Assembly (NCBI GenBank): GCA_012845835.1 | Contig: JABAKD010000014.1 | Span: forward strand, 10,573,219 to 10,637,218 | DNA from: Undaria pinnatifida | Taxonomy: Eukaryota; Sar; Phaeophyceae; Laminariales; Alariaceae | Length of the DNA: 64,000 bases | Reading direction: 5' to 3' | In this document: in pieces, positions 32,346 through 44,100 of the stretch | Layout: the number at the start of each line of letters is the position of its first letter | Numbering within the stretch: the first letter of the stretch is position 1 | The notes under the pieces: model-generated | Database searches by the model: none | Told to the model about the DNA's origin: nothing | What the model saw: only the letters and a program-made list of their open reading frames with translations | Program-made: the position numbers and the translations under genes

Positions 32346-35300
32346 TTTTATAATATAGTTCCTTACCCCCCCCCCCCCCCCCGACTGCTCTCGCCGCACC
32401 AACATTTGCGGCTCAGGATCGCGGGTCGCCCACCCATCATCCGTGGTGAATCGAAACAGACAAAGCAGACGACCCTCGACTCCTACACTAAGCCGTATCA
32501 TTTCTATGATACTTTGAAGAAGATGGCAGTCCAAGACCGAATCCTGTACTTGTACTAAAGTATCATCACTTCTGTAGCATATTTTGGAGAATACGGCTCA
32601 AAACAGCGTAGATCTTCGGGGGCTTCAGAGCTCTGTAAGACCAGCGACCAATTTGGCAGCATCAACATTGTTTCAACCGTCTCTGCGGCGTCTGTGGCAC
32701 CCCATGATGACCGACGACAACACATGTTCGTTGTGGCCGCCATTTTTTTGGTGGTGTGGGGACCACGCTCGAGAGGAAATGCGCGCACACGTTTCGAGGT
32801 TCGAACGAATGTGCGTATGTATGTATGAAGGGCGTTCATACAAATAATACGCAGTATTGTAGTAGTGAGCCTAAACACTAAATACTCAAGACCGCATTCG
32901 TACAAACGATAATATTCCAATACGTAGAATTCGGTATGTAGACATACGCGCAAGAGTATCATACTACAAAAGTTATAGACGTATGTCATGTATAGATCAT
33001 ATAGATCCTGCTGTGTATACCTGGTATGATATACTCGGAGTATGTACAATGATGATTTTTTAGGTTGTTCTCACATTAACTCGCATAATCAAGTCCGTGG
33101 TCACATTAAATAGCTATTAATAGTCTATATATATTCCTGATACTACTGCATGCAGTGGGTCCTAAAATACCCGGAAAGAAGATATTTCGGGTGGCTATCT
33201 ACACCGCACCTGATCTCCAGGGATCAGGTCGGGTCGACATACGAGATACTCACACCTCCACCCCAGAGTGACTGGAGCCTGTCCTGTGACCACGGACTTG
33301 ATTAGTATGCGAGTTAATGTGAGAAAAACAACAACAACAACAACAACATCATTAACAACAACAACAACGACAACAACAACAACTCATCACGCATCCGTAT
33401 ACAACGAACGGCAGCAGCTTGCGCTGCTGCTGCTGTAGCAACGGTAACCGCCGGTGTTGACAGCTCGCGCTGTCGCTACCACGGGAACTAAAGGATACAT
33501 AACTTACCGTAATCTATCATAGCGCTGGATTGCGAATACACTAGTTGATTGAGTTAGATTGACACACACATGTATGAAAATACTTAGAAGGCAATTGTTT
33601 TGCTGCATGCCCGGTCGCCCCGGTGGCGTATCAGGTTATCCTCGAGCCTGGTATAGGTCAGTTTCGTGAGTTCGAACCCCCCCGAGTGCATACATACTCG
33701 TATAAGTTGGTGGGGACTTTTTCTTGTGCACAAGTTGACTTGCGGAAAGCGCGAGAGCGTGAGTTAGCAGCACTGAGACTCGATGAAAAATCGACGAGCA
33801 GTGAGATTGCTGCGCCCTATCCGCGCTAAAAATTGAAGTCAAAAGAACCGGGGGGGAGGCGGGACGACACCTGTGACCACGGCTTGTGGCCCAGAAGCTG
33901 GAAAGTAAATGTGTGAAGAAAAAAAAAAAAATGCAACTTGAAGTAAGTGGAGCCCAAGTGACGTGTAACATGTCAGGTCTCCATTATTGTTACACGCTGT
34001 AGGGTCAACAGCTAGTATTAATACGAGTAGTACTTGGTAGTAAACATCAGCTATGATACCGGCTCTAGACGAGTTCTTATTAAAAATAGTATCATCAAAG
34101 ACTACCCCCGGGTAACTTATGGACGAGTGTTTTCGCTGCCTGGCGCCCGCCCACCGATCTACATATTAATAATAAAAATACCTGGTACACCATTACCTTC
34201 AATAATATTAGTATTTGCTCACAGCACCGTTTTTTTACTGCGGCATGCGATAGCCAAATTATACTTGTAAACATCAGCCACCGGCTAGCCGACTGCGCAG
34301 TAGGCTAGTCTACTAGCGATGCATAACTTATCGACGCGTTACTTCATAATTTCCCCGTCTGGTGCCCGCCCACCGATCTACATGGTGTATGTTGTATTGA
34401 TATGTGCTCAGCACCGTTTTTACTTTGACCCAGGGCTACGAGCACGTAAAGGGTTAGAGGGTTCCGGCCTTGCCTTGCACGCTTCACCGCGTATGGGGTC
34501 GTAGTTCCCCCCACGTTTGTCGACTTTCTGCTACGTAGAAATTTACTAATCGGTACTGGCGCTTGTTGAGTAGAAATGACCGTTTTCCAGAAAGACCGCA
34601 TCATACCAGAGACCGGAGAGCACACACACGTTGCTGTTTGTATCGTCATTGGGCGATCAACAGGTCGACCGGGTCGACAGGCGAAAATGCAGCGAGCGTC
34701 CATCCTTCAAATGAATCACGCTCGTACGAGCAAAAACTGTATGAGAGGAATGCGCCCATGTGCACAATTGTTGGAGGATGGGGACCATCATGTCACAGAA
34801 CACTGCTGTCGGGCACGCGCTACCGTATGCATGCACGTATGTATGTATCGCGTACAGACGGTGATGATGATGCAGGAGATATGAATATGTGCCACGTGTG
34901 CACGGCAGTAGCATTACCTCCAAGCTCTAAACTGTGAAGTCAGGCCAGCTGCATACGTACGTGTATCGGACCGCTCCCTCTGCTGTTGTTGTTGTTGTTG
35001 TTGTTGTTGTTGCTGTCGTTCACACAACTGTCATTCACACAACGTACCGACGCCATGCTCTCACGATGATTCAAGCCGTATAATAGGCTAAATAAAGACG
35101 GTCCATTGCGATGGACGGACGTAAAAATTCTCACAAGGAGAAAAAGCAAAAAACACGCCTTCCCCCCCCCCTTCGCAAACCAGACAGCAGGCGACAACGT
35201 ACGTCAGGCACCTAGTATCGGCCACAAAAACTCGACATCGCAGATAAAGGACGAGCGGGTACCCTTTGAACGTCGCATTGCGGACCCCCGCCTAGAGCCA

Positions 35301-35734
35301 ACGGAATTATAAACACCGACGACAGAAAGTGGCATGCATGGCATACCATACGTTGTGCAGACAATCGCATTCAGATCGACCGACTGTCACCACCAAATCA
35401 GGCGACCACTGCTGTCATCTTTTACCCGCCGCGGGAGGAGGGCGGGGGGGAGAAGGGAGGGGGAGGAGAGGGGGGGGGGGGGGGGGGAGAGAGGGGTAGA
35501 GGGGGGGGGGGGAGTGGGGCGGGTGTAATCATGGACCCTCGCATCCCTACAACGCCGACAAAGCGCGCCGGGTTTTCTTCGACTAGCCTAGGCATAGGGG
35601 CGGGGCGGGGGAGGGGGGCACCCTTACCCGCACAGACAAGAAAGTCGCACCTTGAGCACACCGGGGGAGACAGCAGTGAAAGCACAATCAAAACATGAGA
35701 GCCTTACCTTTTTTCAAAAACAAAAATATCCCAC
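32346..35734. other. No gene recognised apart from SINE copy 6
   Basis: It holds a C run (32366-32383), an (AAC)n tract (33328-33380), the R7-type block at 33390-33590, a pair of CCGTCTGGTGCCCGCCCACC blocks (34140 and 34360), (TTG)n at 34983-35010 and G-rich DNA at 35420-35520. Confidence 0.5.
33611..33932 (+). mobile_element. SINE copy 6, complete with poly-A tail
   Basis: The head GTCGCCCCGGTGGCGTATCA (A-box-like TGGCGTATCAGG) and B-box GAGTTCGAACCCC fit a tRNA-derived pol III promoter. It is followed by a body of about 240 bp and a run of 13 A. This is the best reference copy for the family in the window. Confidence 0.82.
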
Positions 35735-36225
35735 GCAAGCAGTGCGTCTCCAAACCACGGGCGCAGTGCTGAACAAAAAGTTAACGCATGATCAGCCACA
35801 CGACGCACCCTTTGGAGCGCACTTCCCAGAACAGACGCCAAAATCGTATTTGGCTTACGGGCTTCAACTGTTTCCTAGACGCAACGCCTGCCCGTGAAGA
35901 CTGCGCCTAACGCTCGCTCCAAATCTCGCAGTGCGTGCCCAGTTCGCGGGCGCAGTGCAATAAAAACATGGGAGCTAACACATAATTTACCACCTAACGT
36001 ACTCGTCGGAGCGCACCTCCCGAAACAATCGAAGCCGAAGCGTTTTTATTTTTTCTCTTCCGTGCCGGGGTCTTTTGTGCGCTTCGACGGTTTCCTACAC
36101 ACAACGCCTGCCCGCGAAGACTGCACCTGACGCTCGCCCCAAACCGCGGGAGCAGTGCAAAAAAAAGCGCTTGGGAGCGAGCACATCATCTACCACATGG
36201 TGCACCCGTCGGAGCGTGTTCGTGA
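35735..36225 (-). repeat. Tandem ~220-bp units duplicating the 3' end of the monooxygenase coding exon
   Basis: The block containing the last codons and stop of exon h (near 36689-36750) recurs at about 36095-36150 and again at about 35880-35935. On the minus strand both copies still read R-x-L-x-RA-x2-AVF-x-GRRCV then TAG. Copies are about 220 bp apart. An unrelated repeat (36240-36590) separates the array from the real exon. Confidence 0.75.
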
Positions 36226-36239
36226 CACTGCGGTTTCAG

Positions 36240-36590
36240 ATACTGGGCTACACGGGTATTGAGGCTCCAAATATTTTGGGAGAGCATTATTGATATGCGT
36301 TTGAGTCTTCTTGAGGTGGATGGCTTGCCTCACGGAGGCAGTCGATGATGATGACAGTGATACGATCCGGGCTTTGACAGAATGATGCTGCCAGTATATA
36401 CTTCATAAAAAATAATTCAAGGACGTCAGCCGTGAGTTCGACGAATTTCAGATCAATACTCATCTTTGCAAGCTGCGTTGTTGGTACTTGTGATATACTA
36501 TATGGGCGAGTTTTTATTGGGAGGGGTCTCATTTTTTGTCCACTATAATGGTAAGTATATGAGGCCGGGGGGAGTCTGCGACAACTCTGC
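36240..36590 (-). repeat. Insert splitting the monooxygenase 3' array; related to 1915-2095
   Basis: The match to 1915-2095 covers about 36395-36565 on the minus strand. It separates the last coding exon from the downstream 220-bp units. Confidence 0.55.
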
Positions 36591-36688
36591 AATACGAACA
36601 GGGCGCACCTCCCAGAACATTCGCAGTCAAAAACGTGTTTTTTATATATTCTCTCCTGTGCCGAAGACTTGCGCGCTTCGACGGCTTC

Positions 36689-38194
36689 CTACACACATCG
36701 CCTGCCCGTGAAGACGGCGTCCAACGCTCGCCCCAAACCTCGCGCACGATACATCTCGTCCGTCTCATCGCACGATTCATTTCGCCGTGCTACCCAGGCA
36801 ATATGGCCGTCCGGACGTATCAAAACCGCCTCGGTCCCCGCTGCCGCAAACGCCTCATGAAGGCTTCCGAAACTATCGTCCAAGGCACGCATAGACACCA
36901 CCAACCCTGGCCATCCCCTACTACCCTCGTAGAAAAAGCCAGGACTACTGTCGTTTCCGCTCGCCCCGACTGACGGATTTACGGCGGCACCCGGTCGCTT
37001 TCCTGCTGACATAGACTCTAATGAGGTATCACTACCCAGTCCTGCCGACATGAACTCTATCCAGTCATCTCCATCTAGAAATGGCTGCAAATGCTCGATA
37101 TGTGCTATGGCTCCAAGGCGCCAAGGCCCCTCAGGTTCTGCCGATGAACGTGCGCGCCTTGCACGGCCATCGCGCACTAGCCCTTGCGCGGAACTCTTGG
37201 CAAGGGCCATCGTTTCTTCGGTTTCATCTGGGAACCCCCGGCGAAACGTTTTGGTGCCAAAAATTCGGGTGGTGGACTCACGCGGGGAAGGGTGAACCGT
37301 CAACACAACTAGAGGGCAGGGTGTGCGGCTGCCTTCTTGCGTCTCGACCGTAGCCCTCTCTGCGCCAAATTCCCGCTGTGCCGAAATCGCGGAAGCTCGC
37401 CACCGCACGCTCGCCATCTTTGCCGCGGCTTCCGTAATGGCAGCGTTATCACCGTCGTTGCTGCTGCATGCCGTAGCATCTGACGGTAGCGCTACGACGA
37501 GAACGGTGGTTAGGCTAACTTGAGAGGTCTCAGCAGCGCCTCTCGGAGGGGTCACGTCCATTCCATCGGCACCGCCGCCTCCAGCATCCCCGCAAGAGCC
37601 GGCCGCAGAAAGCTTAGGAGAGAAACGGTTAAGCAGCAACCCTCGGATCTGATCGGGTAGATCCACCGTCGACAGCAAAGGCGTGGGGCCGCCATCGCGG
37701 CCCTCCTTTCTCTCGCCTGTTCCATCCCCCCATGGTCTCAGGATAAAATGGGGCATGCGTCCTCCCAGCCTTAAAACCGCGGGGGACGAGAAGGAAGCAC
37801 TCCCTCGTCTCTTCGGTGCCGCCGGCAACCTCCGAGCCGATGAGCTTGTCACCGACCGCGGCTTTTTGTCATCTGCTAACAGGGCACCCTCGTGATACGT
37901 AAAACCCACGTCGTGCTCTGGGAAGAGAAGGGGAAGCCCACCTCCCTCGGCTAAAAGCCGGTGCAGCGAGCGGACGCGCGCGTCTCCGTACGGGTGCCCT
38001 TCTGTGCGAAGACTCTCCAATTGACGGCGGCCGAGGCGAAGAACTTTCTCCGCATGTTCTTCGGAACGAAGAAGTTTCTCAGAACGTTCTCCGACACGAA
38101 GAACTTTCTCGGAATACTCTTCGGAACGCCAAAGAGAGGCCGCCATGCCGCCGATGCCGCCGCCCCAATCTAGCGTCAACGGCGAGCGTATGAG
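36689..38194 (-). CDS. Monooxygenase exon h, C-terminal exon with stop
   Basis: This 502-codon exon starts at the acceptor AAAACAG/CTCATA in phase 0. It contains a charged repeat (RSEEYSEKVLR, RSEEHAEKVLR), then the C-terminal thioredoxin-like domain: DVGFTYHEGALL, GGRMPHFILRPW, LLSTVDL, and finally AVLIRPDGHIAWVAR. A low-complexity stretch of roughly 200 residues separates LLSTVDL from the last strand, where relatives usually have only a few dozen. The reading frame ends at a TAG, giving the C-terminus DAVFTGRRCV. Near-copies of this last segment lie further downstream (see the repeat at 35735-36225). Confidence 0.85.
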   Translation of the reverse strand, partial: LIRSPLTLDWGGGIGGMAASLWRSEEYSEKVLRVGERSEKLLRSEEHAEKVLRLGRRQLESLRTEGHPYGDARVRSLHRLLAEGGGLPLLFPEHDVGFTYHEGALLADDKKPRSVTSSSARRLPAAPKRRGSASFSSPAVLRLGGRMPHFILRPWGDGTGERKEGRDGGPTPLLSTVDLPDQIRGLLLNRFSPKLSAAGSCGDAGGGGADGMDVTPPRGAAETSQVSLTTVLVVALPSDATACSSNDGDNAAITEAAAKMASVRWRASAISAQREFGAERATVETQEGSRTPCPLVVLTVHPSPRESTTRIFGTKTFRRGFPDETEETMALAKSSAQGLVRDGRARRARSSAEPEGPWRLGAIAHIEHLQPFLDGDDWIEFMSAGLGSDTSLESMSAGKRPGAAVNPSVGASGNDSSPGFFYEGSRGWPGLVVSMRALDDSFGSLHEAFAAAGTEAVLIRPDGHIAWVARRNESCDETDEMYRARGLGRALDAVFTGRRCV

Positions 38195-41100
38195 CTGTTT
38201 TGGAGGGATTGCGGGGGGACGAGGAGATGGATAGAGCGGAGGATAAGTTAATGCCGTGGTTGATCTCGGCTATCGCGTTATTGGCCATGCACCCCCAGAG
38301 GAAGTCGTTATAGGAGTCGGTCAGGCGAGGGTAGCAGTTTTATGTACAATGGGGATCTCTCTATAGTGCCAATTGAATAGTGCCTACTGCCTGTATAGTG
38401 CCGATGAAAACCGCTTGGCACGACTGGAACCCGCTGTACTACTGTAGCACCGGTATCGGTGCTGTTCGCAATAGTGCCGGTGTTCGGTATACTGCCGGCA
38501 ATTGTTGGCTGGCATACACCGACACTATAGGGAGACCACCACTGCTGTAGTGTTTAGGGCGTGAAAACGGTACAATGCGCCGCCTCGGCTGAAGGGTTTT
38601 CGCGACAAGGACGCGTGCTACGATAAGAGTCGAAATTTACGACGAAAAACGGTTCGGACTGACGGGGTTCTTCATTTGAGAGACAACTCAATGTCCCTGG
38701 AATCCCGTTTGTGTTATACAATATATCGTCTGCTTCGACGTCGGAAAATAATGGAATGTATTGAAGTATTAGAGTGTGAATGATTAAATTCGGGACGTTG
38801 TATCGGTACGTTGTGAATGTGCCGATCGGGGAGCGTCGGGTGTTTGCAAAAATAAAATTTCGACGCCTAAAACAAAATATTAGCAAGAATTTGCTGTCAA
38901 CAGCAAAAATATCAGGAGACATGCCAAGCAATGGAAAACTAGCGCTGTCAAGGGCGTCGGGCCGAGTGTTCCACACTAAACCCTAGCAGTCTGGTCTCTG
39001 TTAAGGCAAGTTTGCTCCATGTTTTATCGCGTCCCTATTTCGCAAAAAAAAATGTTTTAATTGCAACCATTCCCCCTGTGTCTTTACAGCTTTTCCTCTC
39101 TGTCCCATTAGATTTTCCATCTTTGGTTGTTTGTCTTTTTTTTATTTTATCTTGTTTATCTGTTGTTACATAACCAAGGCGCGGGATTGATTGTCCATCG
39201 GGCTGACCTCTAAACGTCCGTTTTCGCGCAAGGAAGGTATTCTTCTAGAGCTCTCCCAACCGAAGAGCCTTAAAAAAGATCAGGGCTTTTCACAAGTCGG
39301 ATCACGTCTCGGTATACCATACCATACCATACCATACCATACCATACCATACCATACCATACCAGTCGGATCGTGCCAGAGCGACCCGGCCCGACCCGTG
39401 ATACTCGAAAAGCTCGTGACCCAACCCGACCCAACCCGTGACATTTCTAACACCTTCTGATCCGACCCGCGATCCGGGTTATGATCCGTGAAAAACACCT
39501 GCAAAAAATGCTGTACATCATCACAACATCAACATAATATCATCATAACATCATCATAACATCATCACAACATCATCATGACATCATCACAACATCATCA
39601 CAACATCATCACAACATCACAATAACATCATAACATCATAACATCATCACAACATCATCATAGCATCATCATAACATCATCATAACATCATCATAACATC
39701 ATCATAACGTCATCATAACATCATCATAACATCATCATAACACCATCATAACATCCCCCCTAGTAATACCGTGACCTTGATGTAGCCTTGGTGTAGACCA
39801 ACCAATTAACCAATATCGTAGCGATAACGTTTGCGTTTTACAAAGAGTCATCCCTCTATAGTGCGGTATAGTGCGGTAGGGGTTGCACTGTACTGCTATT
39901 AATAGGGCCATATTTTTCTTACCTTTTGACCTCTATAGTGCGGTTGAGGTCCTCAAGTGTGGAACTATCGGTTGGTATGATAATTTTACGAGTAAGTTTG
40001 TTTTAGGACTAGGCTCATAGAAACGTTGGTCGAATCACGTGAACGAATGTCTTCGAAGTCATGTTTCGGGTGTGTGAGACATCGAGCTCCTCATGTTAGA
40101 AGCTCAGAAAATTCTTAGAATATGCGGCACCCCTTACCGTGGGATGGGGCTCTACACTGCTCGTGAAGGCTATGCCATAGGTTTGCCCATCACGTTTGCT
40201 TTCATACTTTATCAAAAGTCAGGTTTTGTGTGAGAGGATCATCGAAAATATGCAGGTCCGCCCGCTACCGTAAGAGGAACCACGAGCCGGTGGTGGGACA
40301 GGCGATAGACGTACCTGATCCATGACCTTGCTCGAGGCCCCTAGGTCAGGGTTGACGCCGAGAGTCTCCATTAGCCTCAAGCTTCTCTTCAAATTCCGCA
40401 CGCTTAGAGCCGCGTTACGCATCGCGACGGGTCGCCGTTCTGTGCAGTCACAGCGATGGTAGTGGTGGCGATGGTGGTGGTGGTGGTGGTGGTGGTGGTG
40501 GTGGCGGCGGTGGCCGTGGTGGCGGTGGTGGTGGTGGTGGTGGTGGTGGTGGTGGTGGTGGTGGTGGTGGTGGTGGTGGTGGTGGTGGTGGTGGTGGCGA
40601 TGATGGCGTTGGTGGTGGTGGTGGTAGTAGTGGTGGTGGTGGTGATGATGGCGATGGTGGTGGTGGTGGTGGTGGTGGTGGTGGTGGTGGTGGTGGTGAT
40701 GGTGGTGGTAGTGGTGGTGGTGGTGGTGTTAGTGGTAATGATGGCGATGGTGGTGGTGGTGGTGGTAGTGGTGGCGGCCGTGATGGTGGTGGTGGTGGTG
40801 GTGGCGATGATGGTGTTGGTGGTGGTGGTGGTGATGACGACAACAATGACAAAGGAGTAGTGCAGTCAGCGGAGGGAGGGGAGAGGGGATCAATCAAGGA
40901 ACGCTAGCATGTGATTTGCTGCACCAAGACGCACGCATGTAGCTGGTAACAGGTACTGCGGAAGGATGCCGACCGTGGAACCGATAGTCAACGCCCATGA
41001 CTCCTAGAAAGATATGAAACATGTCACTACTTACGACTATCTGCTGTTTGACGACTGAAAATAGGCGCGTCTTGGAGGAGCAACAATAAAGGCCATGTGC

Positions 41101-44100
41101 TGGGCGTCCACAAAAGTACACGTCAAGGCCCCCATCTCCCTAAAATTTCCCGAACAAGGTGGTCTTTCAACAGCGTACCCTCTACATAACGGGATCGGCG
41201 GTAACAGGTCGAAAACAAATCCCTCGAACGCGCACACTGGAGTTGGACGTAGAACGGTTGGCACCAAAGGACGACCTCCTTTCCAAGCAACGAATCGAAC
41301 ATATCGTGATGCACACACAACAATGAGCCAACATCTGTGATATTGGTGAACTCCTCCAGATGACTCTGCCCACGGTCCTTGACGTCAGGGGAGACTGTCA
41401 TAACATTTGCAAGGCAACAATAACACTATACTTTGAGTTTTTGTGGTGAGATGTTCGACGGTTTACTTGGATACGACACCGTCAGTGCAGGCAGCTTGGG
41501 TATCTGTGCCGCGAACAAAATGTTTGAACTCTGTTTCGACTCTACCCGAGCATCTACTCAGCGCAAGCTACTACATGCCGTACTGCTGCAACGCCTGTGA
41601 GAGATTGATTAACATTGTATCTAATATACCCGAACATCTACTCAGCACCAGCTACTGCATGCTCTACTGCTGCAATGGCTGTGAGAGATTGATTCAATCT
41701 GATTGTACTCTACCATAGGGGTCCCCCAGCAATAAGGCGGTGGTGTGCTATAGAGAGCACTATAACCGCCTTATAGGGGGAACCCAACATCTTCATTCCT
41801 GGTTGTGAGTACTTTAGTGCAATTGCCCAGTCGCGCCAAAGCGATTTGGACCGCCTTATATCGGGATGCCGCCTCACTCAGACCGCCTTATTGGGGGACC
41901 TCCCTATCGTACCCTAACTTCTACCCAGCGCCAGCTACTGCATGCTCCACTGCTGCAACGTCGTCAAACAAAACCCCCTCAAAAGGCGCTACCGATGTTT
42001 GCACCGCACACGAGCTCTCGCAGACGCGTGCTACGAGGGGTAGCACTAAACTGACCGGGAAGTCATCCCACGGTAGGGGGGTGCAGCGGAAGTTTCTAAG
42101 AAGTTTCTAAGCTCCCCACGGGAGGAGCTCCACATCTCACCCGAATCATGACTTCGAAGGCGTTCGCTTGCGCAACCCGGCCAACATTTCCACGCGCTAC
42201 AGTAGTCCCAAAACAAATATACTCCTAAACTTCTCATAGCAACCGAAAGTTACACGCGTACTGGGCTCAACCGGTCAGAAACGACCAACATTAACATTTC
42301 CGTGCGATCGTCTTACATATCACAAATATGCTCCAAAAATTATACGAAAAAAAAACGATGGTTTCACACTGGAGGGGCTCAACCGCACTATACAGGCCAG
42401 AGGTCAGAGGCAAAAGAAACGTTTGGCCCAAAAAGTGTAAATCCTACCGTGGGATTACTCAAAAACTAGCGGTAGCACTTTTAGGATAAAACTGACCCTG
42501 TGGACGGGTACTACATTGGGGGTACAGCATCTCTTCTAGGTCGAAATGTTTCTTACCAACGGGGCTCCGCAATTAGGCAAAGAACAAGCTACCCAAAAAC
42601 GCTGGAAGACTTCCACACCTCGGACAAATCACGATCCAAATCATGTAGATCATGTAGATCATGTAGATGAAATAGATCATCTACTGTAGGTCATGCGGAT
42701 CGCACGCCCCCCACCCGGAAACATGATCGAGGCCGTGCAGATCATCCATTGTGAGCTCCACCCAGAAACATGGTCTACGCCGTGCAGATCATGTATACCA
42801 TGGATCTGTCTGCTCCTAGATGTTTGGGCCTAGATGATCGAACTCATCATCTGTCCGAGGTGCGAACGCTTCTGACTCACCGGGGAAGCGTACTGCGCCA
42901 GGAGTTCAGTACCCTTTTTCGGCCTAAATGTTTTGTGACCGACGGTACGATACTATCACACTATTACAGCATTACACTAAGCGACTAAACTACCTAAAGT
43001 CGTTGAAGAACCTTTCATGTTTTACAGTTTTGATCTATTAAAAAGTATTTCTACATAGGGCATTGGTTTATCCGCCGGGTTGCACTCCCATACTTTAGTG
43101 TATTTTTGCCCATCCCATTTGTTGTCTTCGCGCTTTTTCGTTCTCCTACTCCCTCCCTAAACGTAACTCAGATCCGGGGTCACTAAGCATTACACAGGAT
43201 CTTCTCCCCTTGTTCCCCTCTACGGTACGCACCTTTGTTTTTATCGCGAGAAGAATACAGCACTTTCTTCCCTCGTCGACTCGCGTCGAATTATGGCCAT
43301 TGTCATTGTGTCTCAATATCAAGTGCTGGAGTGATGGGTGAAGCATATTCTTTTCTCAACTCAAGAACGTTAGAAACATGAGGTGGTATCACGCGTCCGG
43401 GCTCCTCAACTAAGGCGCTAACTACCCACAACTTTTTTGTTGAAACACCAAACGCCGATTGACTCCGCCCAGAGAAAGAGGTATGTCTGTATCGGGTGAG
43501 TCGCCACGACTTGAGCCATCAACTAGGCACTTGTCGGACTAAATAGTTAGTCGTTTCGAGGAGGTGCCAACGATCCCACTTATTGGATTTCTAAACTCAT
43601 TTAGTCCGTGCAGGACAATTTGTACACTTTGTTTTCGGCTAATAACTTTTGAAATATGTCGGATTGAAAAATAAAACGACCTTGGTCGTGATCACCAAGG
43701 CTAAGGGAATCGAACACTGTCGAGCAAAAATAAATCTTTGTTCTAAAATCAAGTCATGTATGGGCGGTCACCAAAAATACAACCCAGTATCTGGCTTAAA
43801 ATGGGCTCAAAAACTACCACAATCGATAAAACCATGAGTATGTCGCGAAATTTAGTTTTCCAAGAACCCAATTTTTTCACCGATTTGAGGCACGGCAAAA
43901 TGAATCGTTTCCCGCTCTTTCTTTTTAAAGCATGAAGTAGAATCTCCGCAAAGAGAGGTACCACAATGACCTTACAAAATCTGTTTGACGCCGATATCTC
44001 CGTCAAATTGTATACTTAGAAGTATACATATTATGAGAAAAAAAGCTGACGTTGGAATCTCCCAAAGCTACCCGAATCAGTGTTCGTAATCGAGTTGCGA

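Noticed and set aside
32555-33049. 164-codon minus-strand ORF
   Set aside because: No recognisable motif, tyrosine- and arginine-rich reading of AT-rich DNA, and no splice-site support.
33611-33700. Possible tRNA gene
   Set aside because: The A- and B-box-like words are present, but the cloverleaf is not complete and the same head occurs in several copies with a common body and poly-A tail. It is a SINE.
39515-39755. CRISPR-like regular repeats
   Set aside because: Units are short and contiguous without unique spacers. This is an ordinary minisatellite in a eukaryotic intron.
40448-40897. 149-codon polyproline ORF on the minus strand (and poly-Val on the plus)
   Set aside because: It is a direct reading of the GGT array, which lies in an intron upstream of a splice acceptor.
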